From: JBBSEZ01 sp038239195 | GTDB taxonomy: Bacteria; Planctomycetota; Planctomycetia; Gemmatales; Gemmataceae | NCBI GenBank assembly: GCA_038239195.1 | Contig: JBBSEZ010000383.1 | Location: 1-9,637, forward strand | DNA length: 9,637 nt | Direction of reading: 5' to 3' | Part shown: positions 6,569-9,637 of the stretch, piece by piece | How the letters are laid out: the number at the start of each line of letters is the position of its first letter | Numbering within the stretch: position 1 is the first letter of the stretch | Notes under the pieces: model-generated | The model's database searches: none | Seen by the model: the letters and a program-made list of their open reading frames with translations, nothing else | What the model was told of the DNA's origin: nothing | Translations under genes and position numbers: made by a program

Positions 6569-6574
6569 TACAAT
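6569..6574 (+). promoter_or_regulatory. Candidate -10 element (TACAAT) placed for leaderless holA mRNA
   Basis: TACAAT ends six bases before the holA ATG at 6581, so a normal start point about seven bases downstream would fall on or next to the ATG. No SD-like sequence precedes that ATG. The -35 region is poor (a T/C-rich stretch around 6547-6553). A leaderless transcript is the simplest reading but is inferred. Confidence 0.5.
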
Positions 6575-6580
6575 GTCCTC

Positions 6581-7597
6581 ATGGACAGCCTCACCTTTCT
6601 CAACAAGCCCCCCAAGGAGCCGCAACCGCTCTACGTGCTCCACGGCGACGAGCCTTTCCTCAAGCGCCAGGTGCAGGCCGCCCTGCGCAAACTGGTGCTC
6701 GGCCCCGGCGGGGACGACTTCGCCCTCTCCACCTACGGCGGCGACAAGGCGACCTGGGCCGCCGTCCGCGACGAGCTCGAAACGCTCCCCTTCCTCGGCC
6801 CGCGCCGGCTCGTCGTCGTCGAGAACGCCGACCCGTTCGTCATGCGCGAACGCGCCCGCCTCGAAAAGTTCGTCCCCGAGCTGGCGGGCATTGCGAAGCC
6901 GGAGGGCGTGCTGGTCCTCGACGTGGCCTCGTTCCCGGCCAACACCAAGCTCGCCAAGATGGTCCCCGACGCGGCGAGCATCGTCTGCAAGTCCCCGCCG
7001 ACGCACCTGCTCCCCGACTGGTGCGTGCGCTGGTGTAGCGCTCAGCACCGCAAGCAACTCGCCGCCGCCGCCGCCCGGCTGCTCGTCGATCTCGTCGGCC
7101 AGGAGATGGGGCTGCTCGACCAGGAGCTCAACAAGCTGGCGACCTACGTGGGCGACGCCACCCGCATCGAGGCGGCCGACGTCGATCAGGTGGTCGGCAG
7201 CAGCCGGTCGGAGAACACCTGGAAGGTCTTCGACCTCATCGGCGCCGGCAAGGCCGGCGAGGCGCTGACCTTTCTCGCCCGGCTGTTCGACCAGGGCGAG
7301 GAGCCGATGAAGTTGCTCGGCGCCTTCAGCCTGCAACTGCGCCGGCTGGCGCAGGCCGGCCGGCTGTGCATGCAGGGCAGCTCGGTCGCCGACGCCCTCG
7401 ACCGCGTCGGCGTGCCGAGCTTCCCGGCCGCCCGGCGGTCGGCGGAGCAACAGATGCGCCACCTGGGCCGCCGGCGGCTCGACCAGCTCTACGACTGGCT
7501 ATTGCAGGTCGATCTCGGACTGAAGGGCTCCAGCCAGCTCCCGCCGCGCACGCTGCTGGAGCGCCTCGTCGTTCAACTGTCCCGCGCGCGAAACTGA
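6581..7597 (+). CDS. holA: DNA polymerase III subunit delta (clamp loader)
   Basis: Predicted 338-aa delta subunit of the clamp-loader complex, which opens the DnaN sliding clamp and loads it onto primed DNA together with delta-prime and tau/gamma. Length matches the family (about 340). The opening PLYVLHGDEPFLKRQ (16-30) is the degenerate AAA+ nucleotide-loop region typical of delta (no true Walker A). LPFLGPRRLVVVENAD (69-84) and VLVLDVASFPANTKLAK (110-126) are the next family segments. LVDLVGQEMGLLDQELNKLATYVG (168-191) is the characteristic HolA helix, followed by IEAADVDQVVG (196-206) and ENTWKVFDLIGAGKAGEAL (211-229). The C-terminal collar domain (about 230-335) includes EEPMKLLGAFSLQLRRL. 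ATG 6581 is the only sensible start and follows a TACAAT box closely. pdxA begins 11 bases downstream, suggesting co-transcription. Confidence 0.94.
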   Translation: MDSLTFLNKPPKEPQPLYVLHGDEPFLKRQVQAALRKLVLGPGGDDFALSTYGGDKATWAAVRDELETLPFLGPRRLVVVENADPFVMRERARLEKFVPELAGIAKPEGVLVLDVASFPANTKLAKMVPDAASIVCKSPPTHLLPDWCVRWCSAQHRKQLAAAAARLLVDLVGQEMGLLDQELNKLATYVGDATRIEAADVDQVVGSSRSENTWKVFDLIGAGKAGEALTFLARLFDQGEEPMKLLGAFSLQLRRLAQAGRLCMQGSSVADALDRVGVPSFPAARRSAEQQMRHLGRRRLDQLYDWLLQVDLGLKGSSQLPPRTLLERLVVQLSRARN

Positions 7598-7608
7598 GGC
7601 GAGCTCCC

Positions 7609-8661
7609 ATGCCCCCCACCTTGCCGCGCCTGCTCCTCACGATGGGCGACGTCGCAGGCATCGGCCCCGAGATCATCGCCCGTGCCTGGCCGGCCCTGCC
7701 CGCCCTGTGCCGCCCCGTCGTCGTCGGCGACCCGGCCTGGCTGCGCCGGGCCCTCGCGCTCGTCGGCTCGCGTGCCGAGGTGCTTGTCGTCCGGGGCCCC
7801 GCCGAGGTCGAGGCCACGGCCACCTTGCTCCCCTGCCTGCCCGCCACGGATCAGGACCTGCGCGGCGTCGAGCCGGGGCGGATGAGCGCCGCGGCCGGGC
7901 GCGCAGCCTACGACTTCCTGTGCCGGGCCATCGACGAGACGTTGGTGGGCACAGCCGACGGCATCGTGACGGCGCCGTTGCACAAGGAGGGCCTGCACGC
8001 GGCGGGGCTGCCCCACCCCGGCCACACCGAGGTCCTCGCCGAGCGCACCGGCGTGCGCGAGTTCGCGATGGTCCTGGCCGTCGGCGACCTGGCGGTGGCC
8101 CACGTCACCCTCCACGTGGCCCTGCGCGACGTCTTCCGCCTCCTGACGGCCGCCGCGGTGCGCGAAAAGATCCATCTTCTCGACGGGCTCCAAAGGCGCC
8201 TGCTCGGGCGGGCCCCGCGCCTGGGGGTGGCGGCGCTCAACCCGCACGCCAGCGATGGCGGGCTGTTCGGCGACGAGGAGGCCCGCATCATCGCGCCCGC
8301 CGTGGAGGCGGCGAGGGCCGAGGGCGTGGACGTGAGCGGCCCGTGGCCGGCCGACACGCTCTTCGTGCGCGCCCGCCACGGCGCATTCGACGGGGTGGTG
8401 GCGATGTACCACGACCAGGGGCACATCGCGCTGAAGTTGCTGGGCGAGGGCCGCGCGGTCAACATCAGCGCCGGCCTGCCGATCGTGCGCACGAGCGTGG
8501 CACACGGGACGGCGTACGACGTCGCGTGGCAGGGCAAGGCCGACGAGGGCGGCCTGATCGAGGCGGTGCGCGTCGCGGCGAAGCTAGCGCCAACCAACGC
8601 CCCCGTTAGCGACGCTTCGCAGAAGCGTTGGGCCGAGGACGCTTCAGCCAAGCGTCGCTAA
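7609..8661 (+). CDS. pdxA: 4-hydroxythreonine-4-phosphate dehydrogenase (vitamin B6 synthesis)
   Basis: Predicted 350-aa PdxA, which oxidises 4-phosphohydroxy-L-threonine with NAD(P) in the deoxyxylulose-5-phosphate-dependent pyridoxal phosphate pathway. The N-terminal TMGDVAGIGPEI (11-22) is the family signature, with Val where Pro is usual. DGIVTAPLHKEGL (117-129), GHTEVLAERTG (138-148), HVALRDV (169-175), NPHASDGGLFGDEE (211-224), GPWPADTLF (244-252), AMYHDQGHIALKLL (265-278) and GLPIVRTSVAHGTAYDVA (289-306) follow. Metal-ligand histidines are probably H169, H213 and H268. The usual C terminus is reached at LIEAVRVAAKLA (about 316-327). The last 23 residues are encoded largely by a palindromic repeat that also supplies the TAA stop. 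Start ATG 7609 lies 11 bases after holA, with a weak GAGG overlapping the holA stop. Function is firm; the native end is doubtful. Confidence 0.94.
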   Translation: MPPTLPRLLLTMGDVAGIGPEIIARAWPALPALCRPVVVGDPAWLRRALALVGSRAEVLVVRGPAEVEATATLLPCLPATDQDLRGVEPGRMSAAAGRAAYDFLCRAIDETLVGTADGIVTAPLHKEGLHAAGLPHPGHTEVLAERTGVREFAMVLAVGDLAVAHVTLHVALRDVFRLLTAAAVREKIHLLDGLQRRLLGRAPRLGVAALNPHASDGGLFGDEEARIIAPAVEAARAEGVDVSGPWPADTLFVRARHGAFDGVVAMYHDQGHIALKLLGEGRAVNISAGLPIVRTSVAHGTAYDVAWQGKADEGGLIEAVRVAAKLAPTNAPVSDASQKRWAEDASAKRR

Positions 8662-8665
8662 CGGG
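8602..8665. repeat. Nested palindromic (REP-like) element at the pdxA 3' end
   Basis: A 16-bp arm, CCCGTTAGCGACGCTT (8602-8617), is matched perfectly in inverted form at 8650-8665. Inside are two smaller hairpins: ACGCTTC/GAAGCGT (8612-8618 with 8622-8628, three-base loop) and GACGCTT/AAGCGTC (8638-8644 with 8650-8656, five-base loop). The four ACGCTT-type words suggest a modular palindromic repeat rather than a simple terminator. The element lies within the coding end of pdxA and contains its stop codon. Six T residues follow at 8682-8687, so it may also act as a terminator. That it is dispersed in the genome is inferred; no second copy is in the window. Confidence 0.7.
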
Positions 8666-8678
8666 CCCCGAGGTCGGC

Positions 8679-8707
8679 TTGTTTTTTGGTGCCCCCGCGC
8701 GCATATT
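8679..8707 (+). promoter_or_regulatory. Candidate promoter for the histidine phosphatase gene
   Basis: TTGTTT (8679-8684) and CATATT (8702-8707) are separated by 17 bases, about 65 bases before the ATG at 8773. The -35 hexamer matches three consensus positions and the -10 matches four. The T-run overlaps what could also be the tail of a pdxA terminator, so the two readings compete. Confidence 0.35.
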
Positions 8708-8772
8708 CGGGGCCGCTCGCGTTTGCCCCCTCGCCCGAGCGCTCGCGATCTTTTTCCGCGGAGACCAACGCG

Positions 8773-9420
8773 ATGCCTGAAGGCCCCGAGAGCCGCACGG
8801 TGCTCTACCTGATCCGCCACGGCGCCACCGAGGCGAACCTTGCCCGACCGGCGCGGATTCAGGGCCGGCGCCACGACCCGCCCCTGGCCCGCCTCGGCGT
8901 CCGCCAGGCCGAGGCGACGCGCGACTTCCTGGCCATCCGGCCCATCGACCATTGCTACTGCAGCCCGCTGCTGCGCGCCGTGCAGACCGCCGCCATCGTC
9001 GCCGCCCCGCACGGGCAGTCGCCCCAGCCGCTCGATGCCCTCATCGAGTGCGACGTCGGCAACTGGGAAGGGCTCGACTGGCAGACGGTGCGCTACCTCG
9101 ACGCCGAGGGGCATCAGCGCTTTCACGCCAACCCCGCGGCGTTCGGCTACCCCGGCGGCGAATCGTTCGCTCAGGTTCACGAGCGCGCCGCCCCGGCGCT
9201 CGACGAACTGCTCGCCCGGCACGCCGGCGAGGCGATCCTCGTCGTGGCCCACCACGTCGTCAACCGCACCTACCTGGCCGGGCTCCTCGGCCTCGGCCCG
9301 CACCAGGCCCGCCAGGTCGCGCTCGACAACTGCGGGATCTCCGTCGTGGTGCGCGAAGGCGCCGCGACGACCGTCAGCACGCTCAATGCCGCCTTCCATC
9401 TGCAAGGCCTCGCCGCTTGA
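8773..9420 (+). CDS. Histidine phosphatase family protein (phosphoglycerate mutase-like)
   Basis: Predicted 215-aa cytosolic phosphatase of the histidine phosphatase superfamily (branch 1). The catalytic LIRHGATEAN (13-22) carries the phospho-accepting H16, with R15 and the nearby N22. The second phosphate-binding arginine is R68 in CSPLLRAVQTA (63-73). The acid is E92 in IECDVGNWEG (91-100), and the second histidine is H160 in ILVVAHHVVNR (155-165). All core residues are therefore present. Relatives include alpha-ribazole phosphatase (CobC), GpmB-type phosphatases and phosphoserine phosphatases. No cobalamin or serine genes lie beside it, so the substrate is unassigned. ATG 8773 begins just before the RHG strand, as usual, with GGAG at 8760-8763. 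A longer in-frame start at 8686 would add a non-homologous segment overlapping promoter-like sequence. The gene ends two bases before a strong terminator hairpin. Confidence 0.92.
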   Translation: MPEGPESRTVLYLIRHGATEANLARPARIQGRRHDPPLARLGVRQAEATRDFLAIRPIDHCYCSPLLRAVQTAAIVAAPHGQSPQPLDALIECDVGNWEGLDWQTVRYLDAEGHQRFHANPAAFGYPGGESFAQVHERAAPALDELLARHAGEAILVVAHHVVNRTYLAGLLGLGPHQARQVALDNCGISVVVREGAATTVSTLNAAFHLQGLAA

Positions 9421-9422
9421 AG

Positions 9423-9444
9423 CGAGGGCCCTCCCGGGCCCTCG
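9423..9444 (+). terminator. Terminator hairpin after the histidine phosphatase gene
   Basis: CGAGGGCCC (9423-9431) pairs exactly with GGGCCCTCG (9436-9444) around the loop TCCC, and TCCTTTCTCC follows. It begins two bases beyond the TGA stop. The long GC stem and moderately T-rich tail fit an intrinsic terminator. Confidence 0.7.
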
Positions 9445-9637
9445 TCCTTTCTCCGCTCATCAACTTTTCATCCAGATTGTTCTGGCCGGCGCGGCCCTTT
9501 GCGCCTAACATCCCCCTTACACTCTCGTTCTTTCAAGTAGAACTCATCGAGGGCAAAGCCGCTTCTCGCGCGGGACGGTTCGGGGCCCTTTCCCCGGCCG
9601 ATTCGCACAACGAGGAGGACGTTGCGCCCCGAGAGAC
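9445..9637 (+). other. Intergenic tail, probable leader of a gene beyond the window
   Basis: No complete gene is visible. TACACT at 9518-9523 could be a -10 element, though no -35 is found at normal spacing. A perfect AGGAGG at 9613-9618 near the right edge suggests translation starts just beyond. A TTG at 9622 is only three bases away, which is too close to trust, and no ATG or GTG follows before the window ends. I therefore call only a probable leader, not a partial gene. Confidence 0.4.

Noticed and set aside
9527..9543. GTTCT/AGAAC inverted repeat near the right end
   Set aside because: The five-base stem with seven-base spacing is too weak to call an operator without comparison to relatives.
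1..9637. Search for CRISPR, tRNA, transposase, toxin-antitoxin or phage genes
   Set aside because: No spaced direct repeats, cloverleaf-like sequence, DDE motifs or small toxin/antitoxin pairs were seen; the genes are ordinary chromosomal ones.

Overview
The window is very GC-rich, chromosomal-looking DNA. It is densely packed with housekeeping and conserved genes, with no phage, plasmid, transposase, CRISPR or rRNA/tRNA signal. Base composition, TACAAT-type promoter elements, an exported protein of no recognised family and the general gene style suggest a Planctomycetota bacterium (Gemmata/Isosphaera-like). That placement is inference from gene style; no taxonomic marker is present.

Layout. 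(1) Minus strand, bases 3061-100: a probable three-gene run of a SIS-domain sugar-phosphate-binding protein (UPF0309-like), an SDR oxidoreductase and ribonuclease D, with a 12-bp hairpin at the window's left edge. (2) Bases 3062-3167: a divergent intergenic region holding a perfect 8-bp palindrome and a TACAAT element. It faces a small 87-aa protein on the plus strand (3168-3431), which ends at a strong bidirectional hairpin. (3) Minus strand: a DoxX-type membrane protein (3993-3484) and an RlmI-like 23S rRNA methyltransferase (5359-4154), each apparently with its own signals. (4) Plus strand: a secreted protein of unknown function (5616-6515); holA, encoding the DNA polymerase III delta subunit (6581-7597); pdxA, for vitamin B6 synthesis (7609-8661); and a histidine phosphatase (8773-9420) closed by a clean hairpin terminator. 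The last 217 bases carry no complete gene and end in a Shine-Dalgarno-like sequence.

How the genes relate. holA and pdxA are 11 bases apart and probably co-transcribed. SDR and rnd are 9 bases apart. Otherwise the genes serve unrelated functions (RNA processing, rRNA modification, replication clamp loading, cofactor synthesis), as is common in genomes with weak operon structure.

Nothing here forms a recognisable new multi-gene system. The points most worth a second look are: a nested palindromic (REP-like) element that supplies the last residues and stop codon of pdxA; a TACAAT element placed so that holA would be transcribed leaderless; a palindrome inside the divergent control region at 3085-3103; and an Asp-to-Glu change at a metal-binding position of RNase D.
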